Under the pieces are notes generated by a model, which saw only the letters and a program-made list of their open reading frames with translations, did not search any database and was not told where the DNA came from. Of a stretch of DNA of 44,087 nt, positions 8,316-16,773 are shown piece by piece. The translations under genes and the position numbers were made by a program. Numbering within the stretch: position 1 is the first letter of the stretch; each line of letters begins with the position of its first letter. Source of the DNA: an uncultured Paracoccaceae bacterium (lineage in GTDB: Bacteria > Pseudomonadota > Alphaproteobacteria > Rhodobacterales > Rhodobacteraceae); assembly GCA_947500825.1 (NCBI GenBank), contig CANMTR010000019.1:1-44087 (forward strand), read 5' to 3'.

Positions 8316-9722
8316 TCAGCCGGCCGCCTTGCGCGGGCCCTGGTCGCCGAAGGCGGGGTGGCCGAAATCGTCTGGTCCGGCCAGCTCGCACCGGTTGCGC
8401 CCGCCGGACTTGGCCCGGTAGAGCGCCGCATCGGCGGCGGCGATGGCCTCCTCGGGGGAGGCCGACACGGTGCAGGCGACCCCGGCGCTGATCGTCACCG
8501 TCAGCGCCTCGCCGCCGGCGACGACGGGCGCGCCCGAGAGCGCGGCGCGCAGCCGCTCTGCGGCCTGCATGGCCTCGGTCGGGCAGGTGTCGCTCAGCGC
8601 CACCAGGAACTCCTCGCCGCCGAAGCGGGCGACCATATCGTGGTCGCGCAGGTTGCCCTGCAGCCGCTCGGCCACGGCGCGCAGGGTGATGTCGCCGGCG
8701 GCGTGGCCGAGCCGGTCGTTGACGGACTTGAAGTGGTCCACATCGATCAGCACCACGCCGTAGCTGCGCCCCTCGCCCCTGCGAAGGGTGACCAGGTCGG
8801 CCAGATGGTGCATGGCATAGCGGCGGTTGTAGAGACCGGTCAGGTGGTCCTGGGCGGCCATGGTCAGCGTGCGGTCGAGCTGGGTGCGCATCTCGTCGGC
8901 CTCTACCTTGGCGGCAAGCTCGCGCCGGATCAGGAGCGCGCGCTCGGCGGGGCAGGCGTCGCGGCGCAGGAGAGCGTTGGCGCCTTGGTCGAGCGCGCGG
9001 ATACCCGCGGAGCGGTCGGTGTCGTCGAACTCCATCAGGATCGCGGCGCGGCGCGAGGCGTGATGGCTGCGCAACTCCGCCAGGAGCCACAGCGCCTCGT
9101 CGGGGTCGTCCTCGGTGGCGATGACATGCAGGTCGGCGGGTGGGCGCGGCGTTGCCGGGTCCAGCACCTCGGTGGGCGTGAGCGCCTCGATCCGGCAGTC
9201 GAGATGGGCAGAGAGCCCCTGCATCACCCGTCCAACGGCGGCACGCGAGGCGCCCACCAGGGCGACCCGGCGCGGACGGGCGAAGCCGCTCGCGGGCTCG
9301 GCGAAACCCAGCTTGCGCGCGGTGCCTACCTGTCGGGCGATCTCGGCCCGGGCGCCGTAGGCGCGCAGGAGGGCGCGGATGTTCGACAAGACCCACGCCT
9401 TGTCGATGGGGCGGCTCAGGACCGCGGCGGCGCCCGCCTCGAGCCAGCCGGCGCGCAGATCGGATGTGCTGCGGCTCGTGACCACGATGAAGGGGGGCAT
9501 GTCGGTGCCGGTGGCGGCCATGTCCTCGGCCAGGCCGGAGGAGGCGAAATCGGTCAGGCCCGCATCGGCGATGACGATGTCGGCGTTGCCCGCCGCGATC
9601 TCGGCGCGAGCCTCGGCGCCGGTGGGCACGGCCACGACCTGATAGCGGGCCGCGGCGAGCATGGCCTTGAGCGCAATACGGTCTGTTGCCGTTTGATCCG
9701 CAATCAGGACACGCCGTGCCAT
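8316..9722 (-). CDS. pleD: PleD-like diguanylate cyclase (REC-REC-GGDEF)
   Basis: A 468-residue response-regulator diguanylate cyclase that makes cyclic di-GMP from two GTP. The first receiver (1-120) has its phospho-acceptor at D53. A second, degenerate receiver spans about 151-270 without a clear acceptor, as in PleD. The GGDEF domain (about 285-445) has DHLTGLYNRR, a complete GGEEF active site at 368-372, and an inhibitory-site RDHD at 359-362 exactly five residues upstream, so product inhibition is expected. DivK, the usual partner gene, is absent nearby. It is divergent from the DUF3572 gene, an association frequent in this order. Confidence 0.9.
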   Translation of the reverse strand: MARRVLIADQTATDRIALKAMLAAARYQVVAVPTGAEARAEIAAGNADIVIADAGLTDFASSGLAEDMAATGTDMPPFIVVTSRSTSDLRAGWLEAGAAAVLSRPIDKAWVLSNIRALLRAYGARAEIARQVGTARKLGFAEPASGFARPRRVALVGASRAAVGRVMQGLSAHLDCRIEALTPTEVLDPATPRPPADLHVIATEDDPDEALWLLAELRSHHASRRAAILMEFDDTDRSAGIRALDQGANALLRRDACPAERALLIRRELAAKVEADEMRTQLDRTLTMAAQDHLTGLYNRRYAMHHLADLVTLRRGEGRSYGVVLIDVDHFKSVNDRLGHAAGDITLRAVAERLQGNLRDHDMVARFGGEEFLVALSDTCPTEAMQAAERLRAALSGAPVVAGGEALTVTISAGVACTVSASPEEAIAAADAALYRAKSGGRNRCELAGPDDFGHPAFGDQGPRKAAG

Positions 9723-9823
9723 GCTGTCTCCGTAAAAGGCCGTCGGACGGGGGAAGGCCCGATCCTTGTGTTTAAATCTGAAGCGATTTTGTTAAGAAAG
9801 TATTTCCCGCAATGGAGAGGACA

Positions 9824-10102
9824 ATGAACCGCGAGGCGGCGATGGCGCTGGCACAGGACGCGCTGATCTGGCTGGCCAGGCACGAGAACCTGATGCCGGT
9901 TTTCCTGAATGCGAGCGGAAGCGACGCCCCGAGCGTGCGCTCAGGCGCCCGCGACCCGCACTTCCTGGGCTCGGTACTCGACTTCGTGCTGATGGACGAT
10001 GCCTGGGTCGTGGCCTTTTGCGACGAGCGGGATCATGCCTACGAGGCGCCGGCGCGAGCCCGCGCGGCGCTGCCGGGAGGCCAGCAGGTCCACTGGACCT
10101 GA
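9824..10102 (+). CDS. DUF3572 family protein
   Basis: A 92-residue soluble protein of the DUF3572 family, function unknown, found mainly in alphaproteobacteria beside divK/pleD genes. Conserved segments are ALAQDALIWLARHENLMPVF near the start, DPHFLGSVLDFVLMDDAWVV in the middle, and a C-terminal ALPGGQQVHWT. I chose the ATG at 9824 over 9812 because GGAGAGG lies at the right spacing upstream. It is divergent from the pleD-like gene, with about 100 bp of AT-richer promoter DNA between. Confidence 0.85.
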   Translation: MNREAAMALAQDALIWLARHENLMPVFLNASGSDAPSVRSGARDPHFLGSVLDFVLMDDAWVVAFCDERDHAYEAPARARAALPGGQQVHWT

Positions 10103-10176
10103 TGCGCCCGGTGAGGAAGGATTAAGACTCGTCGGCTATCTCCGCGTCCACCCCGGGTAGGGAAGGGACGACGGCG

Positions 10177-10755
10177 ATGAACGGTATAGCGGCGCGGGCA
10201 ATCGAGAGGTTCGTCTGCGATACCTACGGTGAGGCCGCGTGGCACGACGTGGTGCGCAGGGCCCGGCTACACGTGAGCTCGTTCGAGCTGCTGCTGACCT
10301 ATCCCGAGAACACCACCGCGCGGCTCGTGGCGACCTCGACGGCAGTTCTGGGCCGGCAGGTACACGACCTGATGGAGGACTTGGGCACCTACCTGGTGAC
10401 CCACGACAACATGGCCGCGGTGCGGCGCCTCCTGCGTTACGGGGGGGCCGATTTCGAGAGCTTCCTCGACTCGCTCGACGACCTTCCCGACCGCACGCGA
10501 CTGGCCTTCCCGGAGTTGGTGCTGCCGCGGTTGCGCACCCGCCCGCGGGGGGCCGGGGCCTTCGATGTGGAGTGCGGCGAGGCCACGCCCCTGATGGTGC
10601 ATGTCTTGGCGGGCGCGATCCGGGCGATGGCGGACGATTACGGCGCGCTGGCCGTCCTGGACGTGGACGCGCCTGCGCGCCGCATCGCGGTCTCGGTGCC
10701 CGCGCTGCGCCATAGCGCGGGGCGGGACTTCCACCTTGGGGGGGCTACGCGATGA
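10177..10755 (+). CDS. H-NOX (HNOB) domain protein lacking the heme-ligand histidine
   Basis: A 192-residue protein whose N-terminus (MNGIAARAIERFVCDTYGEA) and helix pattern match the heme-NO/oxygen-binding domain of soluble guanylate cyclase and bacterial NO sensors. In canonical H-NOX proteins the proximal heme ligand lies in a segment like FLMMMDEVH; here it reads FLDSLDDLP, so position 104 is proline. The YxSxR motif that holds the heme propionates is also unrecognisable (FDVECGEATP, 129-138). No other histidine sits at the ligand position. It probably does not bind heme in the standard way and may act as an apo-partner. The stop overlaps the start of the HNOBA-GGDEF gene by 4 bp (ATGA). 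SD AGGGAAGGGA lies upstream. Confidence 0.8.
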   Translation: MNGIAARAIERFVCDTYGEAAWHDVVRRARLHVSSFELLLTYPENTTARLVATSTAVLGRQVHDLMEDLGTYLVTHDNMAAVRRLLRYGGADFESFLDSLDDLPDRTRLAFPELVLPRLRTRPRGAGAFDVECGEATPLMVHVLAGAIRAMADDYGALAVLDVDAPARRIAVSVPALRHSAGRDFHLGGATR

Positions 10756-11744
10756 TGCCGGAGGCGGAGATGCCGGCGCTGGGGCCTGGGGCGCTCGACG
10801 CGCTGATGCCCATGCATCTGGCGCTGGACGCGCATGGCGCGATCATGGCCTCGGGACGCGCGCTGCGCCGGCTTGCGGGAGAGGCTGCAGCGCCGGGATG
10901 CGACGTCTTCGACGGGTTCCGGGTGGTTCGCCCCGAAGGGGTGGAGGACGCGGGCGCGCTCCTTGCCCACGCGGGGAGGCCGCTGGTGATGCGGACCATC
11001 GTGGCGGGACGCGAGGTGACCCTGCGCGGTCACCTGGTGGCGGACGCGGCCGGGCGGGGCCTTCTGAACCTGGCGCTGGCGGTCTCGGACCTGCCCGACC
11101 TGGGCGGCGCGGACCTCACCGCGCAGGACTTCGCCCCCACCGACCCCACGGTGGACATGCTCTACCTCCTGGAGGCCAAGGAGCTGGCCTTTGCCGAGAC
11201 GCGGCGCCTGATCGGGCGGCTGCAGGGCGCCAAGAGCCGGGCCGAGGCGGAGGCGCTGACCGACGCGCTGACCGGGCTGGCCAATCGCCGGGCGCTGGAG
11301 ATGCGGTTGGCGGGGGTGGTGCGCGAGGGGCGCGCCTTCGCCCTGTGCCACGTGGACCTCGATTACTTCAAGGCTGTCAACGACACGCTGGGCCACGCCG
11401 CGGGAGATGCGGTGCTCCGCGCCGCGGCCCGTCGGCTGGGGGAGATCGTGCGGACCAGCGACACGGTTGCGCGCACCGGCGGGGACGAGTTCGTGCTCCT
11501 GTTTCCCGGGCTGGTGGAGATCGCGCGGCTGCGGGAGATCGCGGGCCGGGTGGTAGCCGAGTTGGAGCGGCCCGTGGCGTTCGGCGGGCGGGAATGCCGG
11601 ATCTCGGCCAGTATCGGGATCAGCCTGTCCACCGCCTACGAGCGACCGGACCCCGACCGGATGATCGCCGACGCGGATGCCGCGCTCTATGCCTCGAAGG
11701 TGGCGGGGCGGGCGCGCCACACCTTTCATGGCGGGGCGGGATGA
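10752..11744 (+). CDS. HNOBA-like sensor domain fused to GGDEF diguanylate cyclase
   Basis: A 330-residue protein. Residues about 20-135 resemble the H-NOX-associated PAS-like domain (HNOBA) of soluble guanylate cyclases: HLALDAHGAI, a VFDGFRVVRP segment, VTLRGHLVADAAGRGLLNLA, then DLTAQDFAPTDPTVDMLYLL. A helical linker at 136-170 (LLEAKELAFAETRRLIGRLQ) matches the signalling helix that precedes the catalytic domain. The cyclase follows, with DALTGLANRR, an intact GGDEF at 243-247 and inhibitory RTSD at 234-237. Cyclic di-GMP synthesis is therefore expected. Coupling to the H-NOX gene by an ATGA overlap implies the two proteins form one sensor unit. Confidence 0.85.
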   Translation: MMPEAEMPALGPGALDALMPMHLALDAHGAIMASGRALRRLAGEAAAPGCDVFDGFRVVRPEGVEDAGALLAHAGRPLVMRTIVAGREVTLRGHLVADAAGRGLLNLALAVSDLPDLGGADLTAQDFAPTDPTVDMLYLLEAKELAFAETRRLIGRLQGAKSRAEAEALTDALTGLANRRALEMRLAGVVREGRAFALCHVDLDYFKAVNDTLGHAAGDAVLRAAARRLGEIVRTSDTVARTGGDEFVLLFPGLVEIARLREIAGRVVAELERPVAFGGRECRISASIGISLSTAYERPDPDRMIADADAALYASKVAGRARHTFHGGAG

Positions 11745-11783
11745 GACCGCCCCTTCGGGGAGGGTATTTCGACAAAGGGTGAT

Positions 11784-11806
11784 AAGGGCGCGGGGCGCGC
11801 GCCCTT
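11784..11806. terminator. Stem-loop between convergent genes
   Basis: A 9-bp perfect stem, AAGGGCGCG pairing with CGCGCCCTT around a 5-nt loop, lies between the end of the GGDEF gene and the end of the lytic transglycosylase gene. It could end transcription from both sides. There is no strong U-tract on either strand, so efficiency is uncertain. Confidence 0.45.
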
Positions 11807-11813
11807 CCAGTGG

Positions 11814-12617
11814 TCAGCCGTCGATGCGGGCGGCCATCAGCGCGATGGCGCGCTGGTAGACGCCGGCGGCGTTCCAAGCGCGGATGGCGCCGAAGTTGGG
11901 CTGCCCCTCGGCGTAGCCCAGCCCCGGGCGCCAGCCCTTGCCGCGAAGGAAGTTCGCCGTGGAGGCCAAGGCGTCGACTTCGCGGGTGAGGTCCACCCGA
12001 CCGTCGCCGTCGCCGTCGACCCCGTAGCTCAGCACGTTGCCGGGCAAGAACTGGGTATGGCCCCATTCGCCGTGGCGCGCGCCGACCGAGGCGGGCGTCA
12101 GCGCGCCGGTGTCGACCAGGCGCAGGGCGGCCAGGGCATGGGGGGTGAAGAAATCGGATCGGCGGCAATCGTAGGCCAGCGTCAGGATCGAGGAGACCAC
12201 CCGACTGTCGCCCATGAAGCGGCCGAAGCCCGTCTCCATCCCGTGGATCGCGATCAGCACACCCGCGGGAACGCCGTAGCGCTGTTCAAGGGCCTGGTAC
12301 AATCCGGGGTTCTGCGCCTTTCTCTGCCTGCCCTGGGAAACGATCGTCTCGGCGCCGCGAACCTCCATGAAACGCTCCAGCGAATAGTCGAAGCTGCTCT
12401 GGTCGCGATCGGCGGCGATGGTTGCGGTGGCGTAGCTGGCCTGCTGAAGGGCCGACAGGCCGCGTCCACCCACGCCCGCGGCGCGCGCCTCGCGGGCGAA
12501 CGCCTCCTTCCATGGCTCGAACTGGCCGCCGGTATCGGCGCAGAACGCCGCCCAACCGGTGGCAGGCGCGAAGGCGAGAAGGGCGGCCAGGAGCGACCGT
12601 CGGATATGGCGGGGCAT
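11814..12617 (-). CDS. Lytic murein transglycosylase, MltB family
   Basis: A 267-residue periplasmic enzyme that cleaves peptidoglycan glycan strands to 1,6-anhydromuropeptides. Residues 1-23 form a signal peptide (basic start, hydrophobic core, cleavage after GWA); no lipobox is evident at the cleavage site, so it is probably soluble. The catalytic glutamate is E128 in IHGMETGFGRF, and HGEWGHTQFLPGNVLSYGVD is the characteristic MltB (SLT_2) segment. GDGDGRVDL is a calcium-loop-like motif also seen in the family. The short length fits the Rhodobacterales form without a C-terminal peptidoglycan-binding domain. Confidence 0.9.
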   Translation of the reverse strand: MPRHIRRSLLAALLAFAPATGWAAFCADTGGQFEPWKEAFAREARAAGVGGRGLSALQQASYATATIAADRDQSSFDYSLERFMEVRGAETIVSQGRQRKAQNPGLYQALEQRYGVPAGVLIAIHGMETGFGRFMGDSRVVSSILTLAYDCRRSDFFTPHALAALRLVDTGALTPASVGARHGEWGHTQFLPGNVLSYGVDGDGDGRVDLTREVDALASTANFLRGKGWRPGLGYAEGQPNFGAIRAWNAAGVYQRAIALMAARIDG

Positions 12618-12719
12618 GGGGGATCTCCCGGAACGAGACAGGTTGTGCGAAGCCTATCGCGAAACGGGCACCTGGCCAACGGCTTGGAGCGGGGGTGTGG
12701 CGCGCTATCCTCGCTTTCC

Positions 12720-13571
12720 ATGGACAACGTGGCGATCATCGGGGCGGGGCTGGCCGGATTGACGGCGGCGGCGGAGCTCGTCGCGGCGGGGCGCGAGGTG
12801 ACGGTCTTCGAAAAGAGCCGGGGGACGGGCGGACGCCTGGCCACTCGCAGGGGCGAACCGGGTCCTTTCGACCACGGCGCGCCGCGGGCCCATGGCGGTG
12901 CGGATTTCGACGCGGCCATGTCAGTGATCGGGGCGGTACGGAGCGGCGACGGCTGGGCCGGCACGCCGGGGATGAGCGGCCTCGTGAAGCCGCTGGAACG
13001 GGGGGTGGAGATCCGCCGGGGCGTGCGGATCGTGGCCCTGGAGGAGCGGAGCGGCTGGCGTCTGCATGATACGGAAGGGGAGACGCACGGTCCCTTCGCG
13101 GCGGTGATCGTGGCGATCCCGGCGCCCCAGGCGGCGGATCTCGTCCCCGAGGCGGACCTGTCGGGCGTGATGATGATACCGCAATGGACCCTCATGGCGG
13201 CCTGGGAGGATGCGGTTGCGCCGAGGGCTGTTGCCCCGTTCGAGACGGTCGAGGGGAGGGATGGGCGTGTCGTGGCCCATGCCGGGCCGGACTGGAGCGC
13301 GGCCAACCTTGAGCGGGGTGCCGACGAGGTGGCGCGAGATCTGGTCGCGGCGCTCCGGGCGGGGTCGGATCTACCCCCGCCTGTCCATGCCGCCGCCCAT
13401 CGCTGGCGCCACGCGCGGACTGCCACGGCGCTGGGCCGCCCCGTACTTGCGGTGTCGGAGACCTGCCTTCTGGGCGGCGACTGGACCCTGGGACCGCAGG
13501 CGGGGCATGCCTTGAAGAGTGGACGGGCGCTGGCGCGGGCCTGTCTGGGCAACGGCGACGGGCTGTCGTAA
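12720..13571 (+). CDS. Renalase-like FAD/NAD(P)-binding oxidoreductase
   Basis: A 283-residue flavoprotein. The N-terminal Rossmann motif VAIIGAGLAGLTAAAELVAAG (residues 4-24) binds FAD ADP, followed by VTVFEKSRGTGGRLATRR at about 28-45, the GGR(L/M)-type motif of renalase and amine-oxidase relatives, and FDHGAP. The C-terminal FAD segment is CLLGGDWTLGPQAGHALKSG. Bacterial renalases oxidise off-isomer dihydronicotinamides, but substrate identity here is unproven. No signal peptide is seen. mnmH begins 10 bp downstream, so the two are probably co-transcribed. Confidence 0.82.
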   Translation: MDNVAIIGAGLAGLTAAAELVAAGREVTVFEKSRGTGGRLATRRGEPGPFDHGAPRAHGGADFDAAMSVIGAVRSGDGWAGTPGMSGLVKPLERGVEIRRGVRIVALEERSGWRLHDTEGETHGPFAAVIVAIPAPQAADLVPEADLSGVMMIPQWTLMAAWEDAVAPRAVAPFETVEGRDGRVVAHAGPDWSAANLERGADEVARDLVAALRAGSDLPPPVHAAAHRWRHARTATALGRPVLAVSETCLLGGDWTLGPQAGHALKSGRALARACLGNGDGLS

Positions 13572-13581
13572 GGCGCGCACC

Positions 13582-14625
13582 ATGAGCTACAGACCGACAA
13601 GCCTCCGCGCGCTCCACGAGGCGCCCTTCGACACGCTGATCGACGTGCGCTCGCCGTCGGAGTTCGCCGAGGACCACGTGCCGGGCGCGATCAACCTGCC
13701 CGTGCTCGACGACGCCGAGCGCGCCGAGGTCGGCACGATTTACGTCCAAGAAAGCGCGTTCCGGGCGCGCAAGATCGGCGCCGCGCTTGTGGCCCGCAAC
13801 GCCGCAGCCCATATCGCGGGGCCCCTCGCGGACCACGGCGGGGGCTGGCGACCGCTGGTCTATTGCTGGCGAGGCGGGCAGCGCTCCAATTCCTTTGCCG
13901 CGATCCTTGGCCAGATCGGCTGGCGGGTGGACGTGGTGGAGGGGGGCTACCGCAGCTACCGCGCGCTGGTGAAGGCGGCGCTCTACGATACGGCGTTCCC
14001 CGCGCGGGTGGTACTGATCGACGGCTTCACCGGCACAGCCAAGACCGACATTCTGGCCGCAGCAGCCGCGCGGGGGGCGCAGACCATCGACCTCGAGGGG
14101 TTGGCGAACCATCGCGGATCGCTGTTCGGCGGCATGGGCGGTCAGCCGGCGCAGAAGGGATTCGAGAGCGCGCTGGCCGATATCGTGCACGGGCTCGACC
14201 CCGCCCGCCCGGTTCTGGTGGAGGCGGAGTCGTCGAAGGTAGGCGAGCGCGTGGTGCCGCCCGCGCTCTGGGCGGCGATGCGCGCCGCACCCCGGATCAC
14301 GGTGCGTGCGCCGATGGCGGCGAGGGCGGCCTACCTGGCGCGGACTTATGACGGGTTCGACGCCGATTCCGCGCGGCTGGACGCGATCCTGGCCTCCATG
14401 ACCCGGCTGCAGGGCCACGACCGGGTGGCGCTTTGGCGCGGGATGGCCGTCTCGGGTGCACATGAGGAGCTGGCCGCGGAGTTGATGGAGCATCATTATG
14501 ACCCCCGCTACGCGCGGCAGCGGTCGCGCGACGAGGACGAGCTTCTGGCCACGATCGACGCGGAGCGGCTAGACGCCGAAGAGATCGGGGCAATCGCGGA
14601 CGAGGTGGCGCGACTTTTGTCCTAG
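13582..14625 (+). CDS. mnmH: tRNA 2-selenouridine synthase
   Basis: A 347-residue enzyme (MnmH/SelU/YbbB) that replaces 2-thiouridine sulfur with selenium at the wobble position of certain tRNAs, using selenophosphate from SelD. The rhodanese domain (1-125) has its active cysteine at C95 in VYCWRGGQRS. The P-loop domain begins VVLIDGFTGTAKTDIL; the loop GFTGTAKT (148-155) has alanine where the P-loop consensus has its second glycine. GGYRSYR and the SLFGG-x-GGQPAQKGFES region are typical. Convergent selD supplies the selenium donor. Its stop TAG shares CTAG with the stop of selD. Confidence 0.93.
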   Translation: MSYRPTSLRALHEAPFDTLIDVRSPSEFAEDHVPGAINLPVLDDAERAEVGTIYVQESAFRARKIGAALVARNAAAHIAGPLADHGGGWRPLVYCWRGGQRSNSFAAILGQIGWRVDVVEGGYRSYRALVKAALYDTAFPARVVLIDGFTGTAKTDILAAAAARGAQTIDLEGLANHRGSLFGGMGGQPAQKGFESALADIVHGLDPARPVLVEAESSKVGERVVPPALWAAMRAAPRITVRAPMAARAAYLARTYDGFDADSARLDAILASMTRLQGHDRVALWRGMAVSGAHEELAAELMEHHYDPRYARQRSRDEDELLATIDAERLDAEEIGAIADEVARLLS

Positions 14626-16769
14626 GCGGTGACGCGCAGGCGGGGTGGGCCGTCCGTGAGAGTGCCGATGCGCGCCGCGCCCGGGAGCTCGGCCAGCAGC
14701 GCCGCGACACGGGCCTCGGGGATCGCGGCCAGGAGGCCGCCGGCGGTCTGGGGGTCGAACAGGATCTCGTGCAGGGGATCGGCGGGCAGGTCCATGGCGC
14801 TGGCTGCCTCGCGGTTGGCCGCGTGCAGGGTGGAACGGTGACCCCGGCGCAGGAGCCGTGCCGCGCCGGGCAGGAGTGGCAGCGCCGAGAGGTCGATTTC
14901 CGCGCCCGTGCCGCTCGCCTCGCAGAGGCCGAGGAGGTGGCCCGCAAGGCCGAAACCGGTGACGTCGGTCATGGCGTGGGCGTCGCGCAGGGCGGCGGCG
15001 GCGGTGCCCTGCGGGGTGGCCATGGCACGCCAGCAGGCGGCGGCCTCGGTGCCGCGGGCGGCGAGCGCCATCTCGGCGGCGAGGATCACGCCGGTGCCGA
15101 GGCCGCGGGTCAGCACCAGTGCGTCGCCGGGACGTGCGCCCGAAAGCGGCGTGCCGGGGGCGTCGAGCGTTCCGGAGACGGTGAAGCCCACCTGCAGCTC
15201 GGGGCCGGTGGCGGTGTGCCCGCCCACCAGCGGCGCCCCGGCCGCGTCGAGTACGGCGGAGGCGGCAGCGAGGATCTCCGACAGGGTGCGTGCTTCGAGC
15301 CGGGGGGAGAGGCGGGGCAGGGTCAGGATCGACAGGGCCGCGCGCGGCGTGGCACCCATGGCCAGACAGTCGCCCAAGGCGTGGAGCGCGGCCACCCGCG
15401 CCATCAGGCCCGGATCTGCGACGAAGGCGCGGATCTGGTCCACCGTCAGGACTTGTCGCACACCGCCCACCGCCAGGATCGCCGCGTCGTCGCCCGCGCC
15501 GGCCTCGATGTCGTCGCGCCTCGTCTGGGGCAGGGCGGCGAGGGCCGTGGCGAGGGGGCCGCGCCCGACCTTGGCACCGCAGCCGCCGCAGGGGATCTGG
15601 GCCGAGTGCCGCTCCACGCCCTCGGCATGCTCGGCCGGGGGCCTGGGCGGAGCCATGGGGGAGAGGTCTTGGAGCCGGGCCATGAAGCGCCGGTCGATCA
15701 GGTCCTTCCAGGCCCAGAGGAGCGGGCCGGAAAGGGTGCGGCCTGCGCGGTCGGCGACGGCCGAGCGGCGGCCCGTGGAGACGAGCTTGAGGTAGCCGCG
15801 CTGGGGGCGGAACCGGCGCGGCGACCGCCCCGTGGCGGCGGCCCGCAGGTTGGCGAAGAGGACCGGCGCCTGGCGCACGGCGAAGACGCCGGCCTTGGGA
15901 CGCGGCGCATGGGCCATGTGGGCGCAGTCCCCGCTGGCGAAGAGGGCCTCGTCGGAGCTGCGCAGGGTGGCGTCCACGTCGACGAAGCCGTCGGTGAGGG
16001 ACAGCCCCGTACCCGCGAGCCAGCCGTGGGGCCGGGCACCGGCGGCGCCGGTGACCAGGCGGGCAGGAATGTGGCGGCCATCGGCCAGCTCGACGCCTTG
16101 GGCGGTGACGCGCGTGACCTCGGCCCCCTCGATTACCGTGACGTGGTTGCGTTCCAGCTCCCGGCGGAGGCGGGTGCGGGCCCTGTGGGACAGGCCGGCG
16201 AGCGCTTGGCCACGCTCGATCATGGTGACGGGCGCGCGGCCGGTGCCGTAGCTCATGGCCATGGCGAGCTCGGCCCCGCCGACGCCGCCGCCGATGACCG
16301 CCATGGGATCGCGGGTTCCCTCGCGTCGCCATGCCGCCCAGCCGCGGGCGAAGCGGCCCAGCGGCTTGGCCGGAAGGCCGTGCTCGGCGAAGCCGGGCAG
16401 GTCGGGCATGTCGGAATGGATGCCGATATCGAGGGAGGCCACGTCGTAGCCGATGGTGCGGGGCCCCAGGATCTCGTCCTCCACCGCGATCTCGCGCGCG
16501 GCACGGTCGATGGCGGTGGCATGGCCCAGGATCAGCCGGGCGCCGGCGAAGCGGGCCAGGCGCACCAGGTCGATGTCGAGCGTTTCGCGGTCGTAGTGGC
16601 CGGCGACAAAGCCGGGCAGCATGCCCGTATAGGGCGCGGTCGGGCCGGGATTGATCAGGGTCAGGCGCGCGCCGGCCAGCGGGTCCATACCCCAGCGGCG
16701 CAGGACGAGGGCGTGGGCATGTCCTCCGCCGACGAGGACGATGTCGCGTGTGGCCGGCCAGTCGTGCAT
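14622..16769 (-). CDS. selD: Selenide, water dikinase fused to N-terminal flavoprotein domain
   Basis: A 715-residue bifunctional protein. Residues 1 to about 370 are a pyridine-nucleotide-disulfide oxidoreductase/NDH-2-like domain, with IVLVGGGHAHALVLRRWG at about 10-27, a second NAD(P) motif AVIGGGVGGAELAMAMS, and an FAD-type LFASGDCAHMA. The rest is SelD, making selenophosphate from selenide and ATP. Its catalytic cysteine and lysine lie in PCGGCGAKVGRG, and GDDAAIL and VDQIRAF follow. Such fusions are known in bacteria; the flavin domain may feed reduced selenium. The ATG at 16769 follows the PNPOx stop by 4 bp. It is the last gene of a five-gene operon. Confidence 0.93.
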   Translation of the reverse strand: MHDWPATRDIVLVGGGHAHALVLRRWGMDPLAGARLTLINPGPTAPYTGMLPGFVAGHYDRETLDIDLVRLARFAGARLILGHATAIDRAAREIAVEDEILGPRTIGYDVASLDIGIHSDMPDLPGFAEHGLPAKPLGRFARGWAAWRREGTRDPMAVIGGGVGGAELAMAMSYGTGRAPVTMIERGQALAGLSHRARTRLRRELERNHVTVIEGAEVTRVTAQGVELADGRHIPARLVTGAAGARPHGWLAGTGLSLTDGFVDVDATLRSSDEALFASGDCAHMAHAPRPKAGVFAVRQAPVLFANLRAAATGRSPRRFRPQRGYLKLVSTGRRSAVADRAGRTLSGPLLWAWKDLIDRRFMARLQDLSPMAPPRPPAEHAEGVERHSAQIPCGGCGAKVGRGPLATALAALPQTRRDDIEAGAGDDAAILAVGGVRQVLTVDQIRAFVADPGLMARVAALHALGDCLAMGATPRAALSILTLPRLSPRLEARTLSEILAAASAVLDAAGAPLVGGHTATGPELQVGFTVSGTLDAPGTPLSGARPGDALVLTRGLGTGVILAAEMALAARGTEAAACWRAMATPQGTAAAALRDAHAMTDVTGFGLAGHLLGLCEASGTGAEIDLSALPLLPGAARLLRRGHRSTLHAANREAASAMDLPADPLHEILFDPQTAGGLLAAIPEARVAALLAELPGAARIGTLTDGPPRLRVTA

Positions 16770-16773
16770 GGGA

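Noticed and set aside
8304-9827. A 507-codon open frame on the plus strand opposite the PleD-like gene
   Set aside because: It is a GC-rich antisense shadow: composition is Gly/Ala/Val/His/Gln-rich with no motif, and the opposite strand encodes a complete REC-REC-GGDEF protein.
11750-11760. CCCCTTCGGGG hairpin after the HNOBA-GGDEF gene as terminator
   Set aside because: The stem is only 4 bp and no U-tract follows; the 9-bp stem at 11784-11806 is the better candidate.
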